Below are positions 37,758 through 49,200 of a stretch of DNA of 64,000 nucleotides, one piece after another. Position numbers and translations under genes: made by a program. The DNA lies in the NCBI GenBank assembly GCA_021432635.1, contig MU270123.1:1-64000 (forward strand), given 5' to 3'. The notes under the pieces are model-generated. The model worked only from the letters and a program-made list of their open reading frames with translations. It was not told where the DNA came from and did not search any database. Source of the DNA: Thozetella sp. PMI_491 (Eukaryota; Ascomycota; Sordariomycetes; Chaetosphaeriales; Chaetosphaeriaceae). Within the stretch, counting starts at the first letter, position 1, and each line of letters begins with the position of its first letter.

Positions 37758-38483
37758 ATGGCTTTGTCCTTTACTGCAAAGTCTACTGAGGCTGAAGAGC
37801 CTGCGCTTGGCACCCTGGGCACATCTCGTCGCAGCTGCACCTCCAAACCCATTTTCGCCGTTCTCACTCTACTGTCTCTGGTCGCGGTCTTCCTTTACAT
37901 CTACCGAAACAACAGGTTCTCCTGTCACAGAAAGCCCGTCATGCCTGCATCCTGGGATGAAGACTACCCCGAATGGCCCAAACCCGCCCCTGAGGAGCCA
38001 TTCGAGTCGATAAAGCGCTACAGCCTCAGTTATAACCAAGTCGCCTGCTGGCAGAACAATGGCATATGGATCAAACACCTTACCCCTGTTGAGCTGGCTG
38101 CTCTCGGTGTCGATCGCTTCAAGGACACAGGACGTGCCGCTACACAGGCGGACGAGGACGCATTTTGCGCACAGTTGCGTGCATATGGTGCAAGTTTCTG
38201 GGAACTGCCGCCGCAATGGCCCAAGCATGTCAACTGGTGCACGCCCTTGTATGCCTGTGTAGACCCAACAAAGATGGTGAGCCTTGAAGTGGGCTTTCCT
38301 GCGAATGGGGGGGTGTGGATGCTCAATACTAGCCAGGGGTGGGAAGGGTTGCCCCCAAAAAGGTTCGGCCTGCGCAATGCACTTACCATGGACGAGAGGT
38401 GCAGGGTCATCGAGGATCTAGGCGGTCATTTCTGTGAAGATATCGGGGCATGCCCGCAGATGGCTGCTTTGCTGGGACCATAG
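37758..38483 (+). CDS. 241-aa type-II membrane protein, family unknown
   Basis: An intronless frame from an ATG in good context (CACCATGGC). A Ser/Thr-rich cytoplasmic tail of about 30 residues precedes one transmembrane segment (about residues 32-48, IFAVLTLLSLVAVFLYIY). The lumenal or extracellular domain of about 190 residues has several Cys (CWQNNGIW, WCTPLYACVD, HFCEDIGACPQM), which suggests disulphides. The pattern fits the uncharacterised short membrane proteins found in many filamentous ascomycetes. No catalytic motif is visible. The frame is intact, codon use is GC-rich and there is no RIP signature. Confidence 0.75.
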   Translation: MALSFTAKSTEAEEPALGTLGTSRRSCTSKPIFAVLTLLSLVAVFLYIYRNNRFSCHRKPVMPASWDEDYPEWPKPAPEEPFESIKRYSLSYNQVACWQNNGIWIKHLTPVELAALGVDRFKDTGRAATQADEDAFCAQLRAYGASFWELPPQWPKHVNWCTPLYACVDPTKMVSLEVGFPANGGVWMLNTSQGWEGLPPKRFGLRNALTMDERCRVIEDLGGHFCEDIGACPQMAALLGP

Positions 38484-39286
38484 AGGGTATGCAGCATTCG
38501 GTGGCGACGGCTAGTTAGAGGCATTCCTGAAGATGCTTAGTTTCCTTACAGTATGAATCCGGACCATTGCATGATTTGACTTGGCAATTCTGAACTATGG
38601 CGCATTCATGTCGTGAAATTGCGTGTAAAACACGACAGTGCTGAGTACCGCGCTCCTGAATTTTTGCCCCCCTGTTCGGGCGTCTCGCCGCCTATCTCGT
38701 CACCCAGGCCAAGGCCGGAGAATACACCGGTGATTTGGACGCGACCTAAACTGAGTCCTGTCAGACTCCAAGCCCCGTTTACATCCTCATTCCTTCACGA
38801 CCTACTGGAATGGCAAGCTGGAGCTCGACTTGTTGCATAGCGGCAACGTGAGAGTCAGGAGTCGGTCTGGGGGTTGGCACTAAAATGTGAATCCTGACAC
38901 TAAATCCGCCTCGCCAAGGACACTGGGGTAGTGCCTTCAACCTTAAAAGAACTTCCCTCGAACTAAGATATTGTAGCTACCGCGCTAGACACTTAGTCTT
39001 TTCCGTGTCATATTAATGCCTTACGGGACTTTTGGGGATGTGTCGGAACATGCAGCCAACACTCCAAAGTTGGGAAAACGGCAAGGCAGATTCAGCTGTG
39101 CCACGGCAGTGCTGCTCTGATCGAGGGCTCAACTTTGTGAGAAGAGCAGACTTCCTTTAAGCTTATAAACTTTACTCCTAGGTTTATACCTTGCGATTTT
39201 TCTCGTTCGCACGCCCAGCCTTCTCGGTACACAGTAAACCTGCTTTTCAGAGCATCTTATCCAACTCTTCTCGTCCCATTTTCAAA

Positions 39287-39667
39287 ACGTGCCCTACTCC
39301 CAAGTTTCTGAGCCTGACGGCCGTCACTCTCCTCGCGACCTCCGCTTCCGCACAATCTGTCTCCATCGCCCTCTACCATAGCAACACCACCTGTCCATCC
39401 AACGCCGAGGCAGACATCTCTTACACCTCCTCGCCCAGGTCCGGCTGCCAGAGAGTCAACCTCTTTCCAGACGACAAGCACAGAGCCGCCGGAGCATTCG
39501 GCGCCAAAATCGCAAGCATGCGTCCCGACGTGGTACTGCGATTTTTCGATGATACCGCATGCTCGGACCGTACGCCGGATGAAATAAAGGGGGATGGAAG
39601 CTCTGGCTGTGCTACCGGAGCATCATCGGGAGCCGGATGGATGAGCTTCCAGGTTGATTCTGGGTAG
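39287..39667 (+). CDS. Small secreted protein whose signal peptide starts at ACG, not ATG
   Basis: The open frame runs from 39191 to 39667 without any usable ATG. From 39287 it reads (T)CPTPKFLSLTAVTLLATSASA, a normal signal peptide, then a mature part of about 105 residues with four Cys (TTCPSN, SGCQRV, TACSD, SGCATG). Three explanations fit: the original ATG mutated to ACG, ACG is used as a near-cognate start, or the ATG lies in an upstream exon joined near 39251 (TTTTCAG acceptor). The mature sequence is coding-like and intact. Family not recognised. Confidence 0.5.
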   Translation, partial: TCPTPKFLSLTAVTLLATSASAQSVSIALYHSNTTCPSNAEADISYTSSPRSGCQRVNLFPDDKHRAAGAFGAKIASMRPDVVLRFFDDTACSDRTPDEIKGDGSSGCATGASSGAGWMSFQVDSG

Positions 39668-40142
39668 GAAAAGGAGGGATGGGAGAGAGCAGGTTTGGGG
39701 GAGGCACTTTTCGCATTGTTTCTCGGCAGTAATGAGAGACAATATAAGAGACAACATGAAAGGAGGGTATGGGCATGTTCGTAGACGAAATAAGCACATC
39801 TTTTCAAGTTCAAAATACAAGCGGTAATAATAATAGCCATAGACGATCATCCTCCTCACTCTTACTATTGAAAATAGTTTTTATTATAGGGACAGAACTC
39901 ACGCAAGCTAGACACGGGTCCGGCCGGTGCTAGTCTACGTCACTAACGAGTAAGGGTTGTGTTACCCTTATGCGGTTCCCTTTGCACCAGTATGAAAGAG
40001 GTGGCAGGACCTGGACGCAGCAGTGCGAGAGCATCGCCTCTCTCATTCGCCTTTCTATATAGAGTAAAGCAAATATATTGCGATATATTGTAAGATATAC
40101 TTATATTTGCTTAGATATTTACCCTATCAGCAAGTTCCTGAC

Positions 40143-40255
40143 GAGCTATAGTAGAACTTGTAGAAAATTAGCCTGTATAATACTAAAATCTAGAGAAATA
40201 AGGGGTAAAGCTTAGAGATTTTTCGTTTCATAAATATTTCTAAAAAGATAGAGTA
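40143..40255 (+). repeat. Dispersed degenerate repeat, copy A
   Basis: Shares AGTAGAACTTGTA, AATAAGGGGTAAAGCTTAGA and CAAATATTTCT-like phrases, in the same order, with copies near 44.64 and 60.38 kb. Family unknown; AT-rich and diverged. Confidence 0.5.
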
Positions 40256-40412
40256 AAAAGGAGATTAAAAAAAGCTTAAAGGAATTTTCTAGAACTTGGG
40301 CCTCCCGCTTTAAAGATATAAGTTCACCTACCCTCTCACACACTTGCCGTGGCACGCTCTGATAGAAAAAAAAGAGAAAAGGACAAGTAAAATAGAAATA
40401 AACCACACGCTA

Positions 40413-43400
40413 TCAATAACTTGTTGGATTAGATGACATCACTTCCAGAAGCTCGACGATCTCCTTATGGCCCTTTGCTGAGGCGGCTTGGAGGGCTGTG
40501 CCGTAGCGTCCACATTCAGCGTTTACATTGGCGCCCTTAGCAACTAGTAGCTCGACAATCTCCTTATGGCCATTTGCAGAGGCGGCTTGGAGAGGTGTAC
40601 CGTAGTNNNNNNNNNNNNNNNNNNNNNNNNNNNNNNNNNNNNNNNNNNNNNNNNNNNNNNNNNNNNNNNNNNNNNNNNNNNNNNNNNNNNNNNNNNNNNN
40701 NNNNNNNNNNNNNNNNNNNNNNNNNNNNNNNNNNNNNNNNNNNNNNNNNNNNNNNNNNNNNNNNNNNNNNNNNNNNNNNNNNNNNNNNNNNNNNNNNNNN
40801 NNNNNNNNNNNNNNNNNNNNNNNNNNNNNNNNNNNNNNNNNNNNNNNNNNNNNNNNNNNNNNNNNNNNNNNNNNNNNNNNNNNNNNNNNNNNNNNNNNNN
40901 NNNNNNNNNNNNNNNNNNNNNNNNNNNNNNNNNNNNNNNNNNNNNNNNNNNNNNNNNNNNNNNNNNNNNNNNNNNNNNNNNNNNNNNNNNNNNNNNNNNN
41001 NNNNNNNNNNNNNNNNNNNNNNNNNNNNNNNNNNNNNNNNNNNNNNNNNNNNNNNNNNNNNNNNNNNNNNNNNNNNNNNNNNNNNNNNNNNNNNNNNNNN
41101 NNNNNNNNNNNNNNNNNNNNNNNNNNNNNNNNNNNNNNNNNNNNNNNNNNNNNNNNNNNNNNNNNNNNNNNNNNNNNNNNNNNNNNNNNNNNNNNNNNNN
41201 NNNNNNNNNNNNNNNNNNNNNNNNNNNNNNNNNNNNNNNNNNNNNNNNNNNNNNNNNNNNNNNNNNNNNNNNNNNNNNNNNNNNNNNNNNNNNNNNNNNN
41301 NNNNNNNNNNNNNNNNNNNNNNNNNGACGATCTCCTTATGGCCATTTGATAAGGCGGCTTGCAGGGCTGTGCCGTAGGGCCTACCTTCGGCGTTTATATC
41401 AGCACCCTTGGCAACTAGTAAGTTGACGATCTCCTTATAGCCTTTGGCTGAGGCGGCTTGGAGGACTGTGCCGTAGTCTTCGTCTTCGGCGTTTACATTG
41501 GCGCCTTTAGAAACCAGTAGCTTGACGATCTCCTTATGGCCCTCTGCTAATGCGGCTTGGAGGGGTGTGCAGTAGGTTATGTTAATACCGTCAATATCTA
41601 ACCTTTCCTTCGCTAGTATATCTTCAACGACCAGTAAAAGATTTAGGTGGCTTGCCAGAGTTAGATCAGTCCAACCAGACCAGTAGGGGTAACTCTGTTC
41701 AAAGTATTGAGGCATCCAAAGACGTGCTTGCTCTCCAGACACGTTGCAAAGCTTACGTGCATCCTGGCGGGATTTCTCTGCAATGGCACTCTCCTGTGAG
41801 ATAAAGTGTAAAGGCCAGTGAATAGCAGTGTAGGGAAGAAATGAGTATTCTTGGCCATCAGAAGACCCCTGTTTCGATAGCGAGAGGTCTGGTAGCAGTA
41901 GATAGTGAAGGCAGATCAGTGACATCGTACTATGAGACTTTGACATGTTGAAGCGCCCTTCCCATGTACCCTTTCGTTTAGGATGAGTAAGAAACTCCCT
42001 TGCTGTCTCATGAATGAAAAACAGTCTTGAGTCGTAGACGCTGATAAAGAGCCCACACAGGCCACTAACAGTGTTTCTGAAGGTCTTTTTTGGCCACTGA
42101 TTTAATTTTAGGTCGTGATGTGATGGGAACCCTTGCTTTTCTACAGCTGATATTAGGGCGGTGTTTGCCTCGTCGAGGGTCAGCGGACGTTCCGCCGCAA
42201 GGACAATTTCAAGAAGAATTTTCGTTCGTTCTGGGTGCTTTGTGCGGCTTAGGATCTTCTCGTATACATCCGACATCTGGAATGGTAGGCTCGATAGTAG
42301 GCCTTCCACGTCGGACAGTCTATCGTATTCGCCATCACTCTTTTCAATCATGTCGAATATCAGGTGTAGCCAGAGGTAAGTGCTATTACGCCTGCTCTTG
42401 AGGTAATTCAATACTTGTTGTTGCTCGTCGGGAGTGAAACCATCCATAATACGTGGCACTTTGTAATTGATGACGGCATTGATCTCTTTCGTGATGACCT
42501 CAAACTTTTCGTCCGCATCGAGATGAATACATGCTGTTGCCGAAAATGTCTTGAAGGATTTTACCAAATGCCCATATGGACGGCCCGTAATAAGAAACTT
42601 GAGCCTTGGAAGTGAGGCTGAAAGCCCTGCTCCTGAGGAGTAGAAGGTCCTAAGGGTTTGGAGTATTTCATCTCTGCTCTTCTCCTCACATTCGTCTAAC
42701 GCATCGAGGACGCAAATAATGCTTCCAGCATCCGAAGCATTTGCACACTCAACGAGGATATGCCATAGTTCGGAGAATTTCTGGGCGAGAGTCTCCCCAT
42801 TTTGCTGTTGGGTCGGGAGCGCATGCTCAATCAGGCCTGATGTAGAGGAGCGCGTGAAAAGCTGGTGCAATATCGCGCACAAGGCATTGGTCCCGTCCAT
42901 ACGGCCTTCTTTAAAAAAGAAGTAACAGACTGTTGAACTTGGGCCGGTAGAGGTCATTATGGCGGAGGGGGTGATAGAAATAGTTGCGATCTCTTCGGCC
43001 AAGTGCGGTTCGTCGATCAAAGTCCGTGATAGGACGGACTTGCCGCATCCCGGTTGTGCCGAGACCCAAAGGATGCCTGACGTTTCGCTATCGCGCCATG
43101 CTTGAAAACTGTTGTCATTCAAGAACCACTCGCAGGTGCCAAGAACCCTCTGTGGGTTGTTGTTCTTGTACCATTCATAATTTCCCCCTTTTTTCGCAAG
43201 GGTCTCAAATATCTTTGCCTTTTTGCCTTCCAGATGGATATCCTTCATAGTTTTGAGGATGTTCTCCTGGACCTCAATGGACTGCTGCATACGTTGCAGC
43301 TGAAGGTCCCTAGATTGTCGAATATCCCCTTGTTCTTTAGCAGAGATGAGGTCTCTGCAGATTTTGTCCAAGTCATTGATGTCTCGACTCTTCCCTTCCC

Positions 43401-44337
43401 ATTTCTCGGAATTAGTCACGTCCTTTAATGCGCGGTTGTGCTGAGAATCGGAAAGGTGGCATATAATGGCTGCTTGGTATCCGATGATGTGCGAATATAG
43501 CTTGACCCAAGCATCCAAGAGACGTGGGTCATGTTGCCGATCTGGTTGGAGGTAGATCTTCTCGTAGATTCGCCAATACATTTGAAGGTCGCCAATCGAA
43601 TTGAAACCTTTCAGCATGGCCTCGTGTTGCGCCATGCCGCTTGTAAGAAGCTGTCACGTAAGCAGCGGCCGACAACTGGAAAAATACTATGTACTTACGG
43701 GTAGAAGCAAAGAAACCCCTGACCATGCCAGTTGTGCATACGGCTGAGCGGTAAGAGCCTTCTGCACTATCGGGTCAGACCAGAGAAGAAACTTTGCCAA
43801 CCTCTCGACTTGTTTTCGGATATTTATATCTTTGCCCGGAAGCGGGATTTTCCACTGCTTCTCCTTTCGTTTTTCCAAGAGACGCCTCACAACAAGTTCG
43901 ATAGACCACGGCGTTGAGGGATTCACGTCGGCTGCATTGTCGTCTTGTGGGGTGGCCAGGTGGTCCTTGTACTTTGCTGCTAGCTTCGGCTTCCTCTGTT
44001 GAAAAAGGTCGAAAGCCCGCATCCATAGCTCGATGCCGCAGTCAGGAGCCGTGTCGATGCTGGTAGGTCGGACAGATGATGACGCCCCGGGTGAGGGCAC
44101 CGTGGATTCCGAAAGCAGTAGGACAGATGATTCAGGCTGCTTGGGAGAAGATTGTACTATAATTGTCGTGGTTGAGGGGGTTTCGGCGGGCTCGGCTAGC
44201 GTCGAGGAGTCGTAAGTTGGTATTTCCGCCGCAGAAGTTACATTGAAAGGAATTCTGTCGTCTGTCTTTGATTCTCTGTCGGTCGTTTGCTTGAATAGGC
44301 CCTGGAATCTGACCTTGAGCTTCGAAAAGCGCGCCAT
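40413..44337 (-). CDS. NLR-type protein: NACHT_N, NACHT NTPase and ankyrin repeats (interrupted by an assembly gap)
   Basis: Exon 1 is 44337-43699 and exon 2 starts at 43650 after a 48-nt phase-0 intron ending GTGACAG. Residues about 125-330 match the NACHT N-terminal domain of fungal NLRs (PWSIELVVRRLLEKRKEKQW; YAQLAWSGVSLLLP). The NACHT core has Walker A (VSAQPGCGKS, about residue 415) and Walker B (ICVLDALDECE, about residue 525). Ankyrin repeats of 33 residues follow (ALQAASAKGHKEIVELLVAK), nearly identical to one another. 719 Ns at 40607-41325 interrupt the array, so repeat number and total length are unknown. The stop is at 40413. Such proteins act in fungal non-self recognition and incompatibility; that role is inferred from the architecture. 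The frame is otherwise intact. Confidence 0.85.
40607..41325. other. Assembly gap of 719 Ns inside the ankyrin array
   Basis: Unknown bases replace part of the near-identical 99-bp repeat array of the NLR gene. 719 is not a multiple of three, so frame cannot be followed across it. Any open frame spanning the Ns is meaningless. Confidence 0.98.
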
Positions 44338-46294
44338 GCTGAGCTGGTATAGCGGGGGTTAATGGCTGTGTGCAGAAATCGTTGTCGGATGATAACAAAA
44401 TTTGCCAGATTTCTGGCGCTTCGGTGCGGCTGAACAATCTCTGTCGATGCCCAACGCTTCGCTACCAATAGCATCACGCAGCATACGCAGCAGCAGCTTG
44501 CGTGAGGCAAAGACGGCAGGAGGCATCGAACTAATTAAGCATAGGTAGCACCAAGGAATGCAGACTGTCAGCTGGTGACACCTGGCAGTGCTATAGAATC
44601 TATTGAATGGCGTTGTCGACCACTTCGGATTGTGTGAGTTTAAATAATTTTAAAATTTATAGAAATGGGGGTTAGAGCTAATAGAAAAGAGCAGATAAAG
44701 CTTATAAAATTTTCTTTTACCAAATATTTCTAGAAAAATGTAATACCATGTACCTTGATCCCATATTAGCCACTTTATACACTGTACTGCTTAACTATAC
44801 AACCGGGGGAAAAACAATGGCGGCACTAATATATTAATGTATAAGTAATGGTTTTTAATATAGGTTGATCTATATTGAGAACGGGGAGAAGGAAGCAGAG
44901 CACTTGCGGAACAACCCACACACAGCACCACCACCATACACTCCGTAGCCTGGTAGCCACAGCGCGGAACTAATACCACGACCTTAAGGTCCAACTCGTA
45001 GGTAGGGCCGTTGAAGCAGCGTAAGTCTAGCGGTACGTGGGAGAGGGCACAACTATGCGAGGGCCAACTAGTGCTTGGCTCTGACCAGAGCAATATGAAC
45101 ACGTAGGAATGGGGCGAAGCCCCGTAATGTTCGTGTAAAGTGGTCTTGTGGTTGGTCTTGTCTAGGGAAAACAAATGTGTAAAGTTGATTGATGATGTCT
45201 GCCCTCCCTAAGGTAGGACAGTATCCCTCAGCTTTGACTTAGTCATTTAATAATAGCGATCTTTAATTATCCTTTTATTATAAAGTAATAAGCTGTCACA
45301 ACAGAGTGGATACACAGTAGCTCTCATGAAGTAAACGGTTGAAGACTCGCTTGCCTCCCATCTATACTAGGGAAGCTCGCAGTCGTTATATACACGTTTC
45401 CCACGCTTGCTTGACCGCTGCCTGAGTAGACCGGGGTGCTCTCGTGACCATCACAGACTGCTCGCTTAGCTGGATCCCCTGTTCGTGGATCGGCTGCTTG
45501 CCGAGTCAGTTCACGAGCTTCCCCTGCTTTCTTTGTGACATAAGCTCTTTAATAATATGATAATAGTCTTATAGCTTAGGCTTTACCCATAAAGTTATTT
45601 AGCCCTAACTAACCTTAGTACTAGTAGAAATTTTAGTACTTTAATACGTAAAATAGATTGCTCTAACAATGCATTACGTTCTAATATCTTTAAAACTGTA
45701 CCTCGCGCATATATCCCGTTCTATCGAGCCATTATACCTTAGATGAGGACAGCTTTTCTCAAATTCAAAAACTATGCGCGGCAGTAACAGATATATCTAA
45801 CAGGACTGACACTAGGTAGTGTAAGTTAATAACACAGCTACGTCCTTTTCTTTCTCGGTAATTATCGAACTATATCGTCAATACTATCTTGAGGTGGTTT
45901 TCCGCAGCCGCCTGCCAGCGTATTACAGCAGTAGCTTTATAGATATTCTGAGGTAGAACGAGATAAGATAGTCGAAAGTGTCAACAAGTAAGTAAAATAT
46001 AGCAATCCCGTTTGTACAAGCTTGGATAAGAAATGCCAAACTGGGGCCGATCCGGGCTTCCGTATCTCAATACCTGCGTAGTCCCTGTAACTATCACCCT
46101 GATGCGACGAACCAGACCAAGGGGCGGTCGCAATCGCCGGTTCGCTTAGAGCAGGCGCAATGAACTCATGGTTTTGAAGGTCTAGGGCATATACCTAGAT
46201 TGCCATCATCGAATTGTTTTCTCTGCGCTTAGGCAGTGGTTTTCCTTCTTAGCTAAAAAGTTCGTTCTCTATACAAGATCACTCTAGTTTCCAA
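44338..46294. other. Intergenic between the NLR gene and the polyketide synthase, with AT-rich patches
   Basis: No gene supported; a 127-codon frame at 44791-45174 has no domain. Patches of RIP-like composition occur at 45.2-45.7 kb. The last 100 bases are the 3' region of the polyketide synthase. Confidence 0.5.
44640..44745 (+). repeat. Dispersed degenerate repeat, copy B
   Basis: Has AGATAAAGCTTATAAAATTTT and CCAAATATTTCTAGAAAAAT in the order seen in copies A and C. Confidence 0.45.
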
Positions 46295-49200
46295 TCATTT
46301 GGTATACGCACTCTTTCCCACCGCCGCAGCCGCTAGAGTGACGACGGAAGCGCCGCCCAAGATGTCGAAGATGGCAATATCGGCACGTAGCTCCTTGGTA
46401 AGCCAATTACGGATCTCTACAGCGACGAGGGAATCGATGCCGAAGCTATGCAGCGGCGCAGCCATGTCCATCTCGTCGCGCGACAAGGAGAGCATGTCGG
46501 CTAACTTGGCCGCCAGTGCGTTGGCGACCACCTGACCCGCCTCGTCCGTCGACGGCTTGCTAGCGAACACGCGCCCAAAGTCGACGCTACCGTGTGCGGG
46601 GCGGGACGCGCTGTCGCCCCCCGTCGCCGCCGTGAGCGCGGCAGCCACGTGGCTGAACATGGGCTTGCGCAGGAAGTAGGCGAGCTGGCTACTCTCCATG
46701 CCGGGTGCGAAGCGCATGGTGACAGGCGCACATGCGCTACGGCTGGCCCGGGTCGACGGGTCGCAATGGTAGTCGAGGAGGGCGAGCAGCTCGGCCATGG
46801 TGACCCCCGTGATGCCGCGGAAGCGTGCCTGCAGGGCGGCATCGCTCGCCATGACCCCTTCGTCGAAGAAGGGACCTAGGCCCAGGGCGGTGGCGCGCTC
46901 GCCCTCCGCCACGCGTTGCTCGGCCAGTGCGTTTTGGAAGGCATTGCCGGCCGCGTAGTTGGCCTGGCCGCGGTTGCCGCCAGCTGCCGAAATGGACGAC
47001 AGCATGATGAAGAAGTCCATGCCGCGCGGCAACGCCTCGTGCAGATTCCACGTTCCGGCCACCTTAGCCGCCACCGACGCCTGCCACGCGTCAAAGGCCA
47101 TCCTCTCGAACGCACCGTCGCGCAGCACCATGCTCGCCTGGATGCAGCCCTTTGCTGGTGGCATGGCCGCCTCCGCGAGCGCCGCCGCCAGCGCCTCGGC
47201 GGAGCTGATGTCGCAGGCCGGTGCTGCCACGCGGGCGCCTCGGCTGCGCAGCTCGCCGACAAGCTCGGCCGCCTCAGCCGTCTGGGGGCCCGAACGCGAG
47301 AGCAATATCAGGTTGCGTGCCCCACGGTCAACAAGCCATCGCGCCATGCCGCGGCCGAGACCGCCCAACCCACCGGCAATTAAGTAGCTAGCATCGGGGT
47401 CTAAACAAAGACTCGACTTAGTGTTCACCAGGGCCTGCACAGGCTCGTCGGGCCGGAACTCGACAACGATCTTACCCATGGTCTTGCCGGACTGCAGCGA
47501 CCGAAATGCCTTCTCGATCTCGCCCGCGGAGAAGACATGCACGGGCTCGGGAGGCGTCATCTTGCCCTGGGCCACCAGCGAAAGAACCTCCTCGAGCGCG
47601 TGACACGCCTCGGCTGCCCGCTCCGGGGTGGCCAGCGCGCCCGCCAGGTCGTAGGCGCGGAAGGACACGTTGCGTGCGAACTGCGCCATGGGCAGCGCGT
47701 TCCCAGCCAGGATGTCCTTCTTGCCGATTTCGACAAAGCGGCCAAACGGCGCAACACACTCCCACGACGCCACTAGACTATCGCCTGAGAGCGAGTTGAG
47801 GATGACGTCGACGCCGCGGCCGCCTGTTAGGCGCATAACGCCCTGCGCAAACGATGTGTCGCGGCTTGAGAGGATGTGGTCGGGCGAGAGACCGTAGCGC
47901 TCCACCAAAAAGGCCTTCTTAGCCTCGGTGCCGACGGTGCCGATGACGGTGGCGCCTAGGTGCTGCGCGACCTGCACGGCGGCCTGGCCGGTGCCACCGG
48001 CGGCCGAGTGCACCAACACTGTCTCTCCCGGCCGCACGCGCGCCCCGTGCAGCGCCTGCCATGCCGTGATGAAGGCGGCCACGGCGGCGGCTCCAGCAGT
48101 CAGCGACACGCCGTCGGGGATATGGGCGACGTTGCTGCGCGGGCAGCGCGCCAACGAGCGGAAGCAGTTGTAGTAGCTAGCGGCCACGCGGTCGCCCACG
48201 TGTAAGCCCGACGCCGCGGCCCCAGCGCCCAGCCGCGTCACGATGCCAGCCACGTCGGTGCCAAGCGCCGCGTGGTTGACGCGTCCTAGCGCCGTGAGCA
48301 GGTCGCGGAAGTTGATACCTGCCGCGTAGACGCGCAGCTCGACCTCGTCGTGGCCCAGTGCGGCGGCCGGCGAGTCGTCGGAGCTCTCGCCGTCCTCGAC
48401 CCAGTGCAGTGTGTTGAGCAGGCCGGCCGAGCCTAGTGCCATGCGCAGCGGCACCTCCCCGAGCGCATACCACGGCCGTGTGACGTGCTGGCGCGGCCTT
48501 AGGCGCCTGTCGATCTGGGCCTCGGCCTCCGCTTCGGACGCCGCCACCAGCCGCGGGATGAAAAGCACGCCACCGCGCTCGGCATACTCAGTCTCCGTCG
48601 TCTCCAAGGCGTCCGCTGGCGACGCGAGCCGCTGCCGGCATAGCTGTACAATGTGGCCTCTCTGCGCCGGTGACAGCGCGCCGCCGTTGCCCTCGAGGCT
48701 GAGACACGTGAGCGCCGGTCTGTCCAGCTCTGAGTTGAGCACACGCGACACGCCATCGACCAGCCGGAACACGGGTGAAAGTCCATGGTGCTGCTGCACC
48801 CAGATGGCCCGGGATGACGGCACGATCAGGAGCTTCTGGAGGCGGTCAAAGGTCTGCTGGTCGATGGTGCTCCATACGGGCTGTTCGAGCTCCAATAGCA
48901 ACACGTTGATGCTGCCCTCGGGTGCCCCCAGGCCGTGCTCCAATGCCTCGTCGAAGTCGAGAACATGGATCTGCGCATCAAGCTCCGCCACTACCATGGA
49001 GTCCCGCAGCGCCATTGCCTCCACGCGGCCTCCAGCATTGTGGATAATGTTCAGAGTAGGCGCCGCCGCCACCAGCTTGCTCGAGGCGGAGGGAGTCTTA
49101 GTAGCCGTGGCCAGGATGAAGCTGGACTCATGGCAGGCGGGGCTCGTGAAGTCAGGCACAATGGAGTGCACCTCAGAGAAACCAGCCCCGCGGAGTAACT

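Noticed and set aside
40413-41426. Long open frames across the N tract on both strands
   Set aside because: They consist almost wholly of unknown residues; only the minus-strand ankyrin frame has real sequence support.
44791-45174. 127-codon minus-strand frame
   Set aside because: Reads as random hydrophobic and Ser/Pro-rich sequence beside RIP patches, with no homologous feature recognised.
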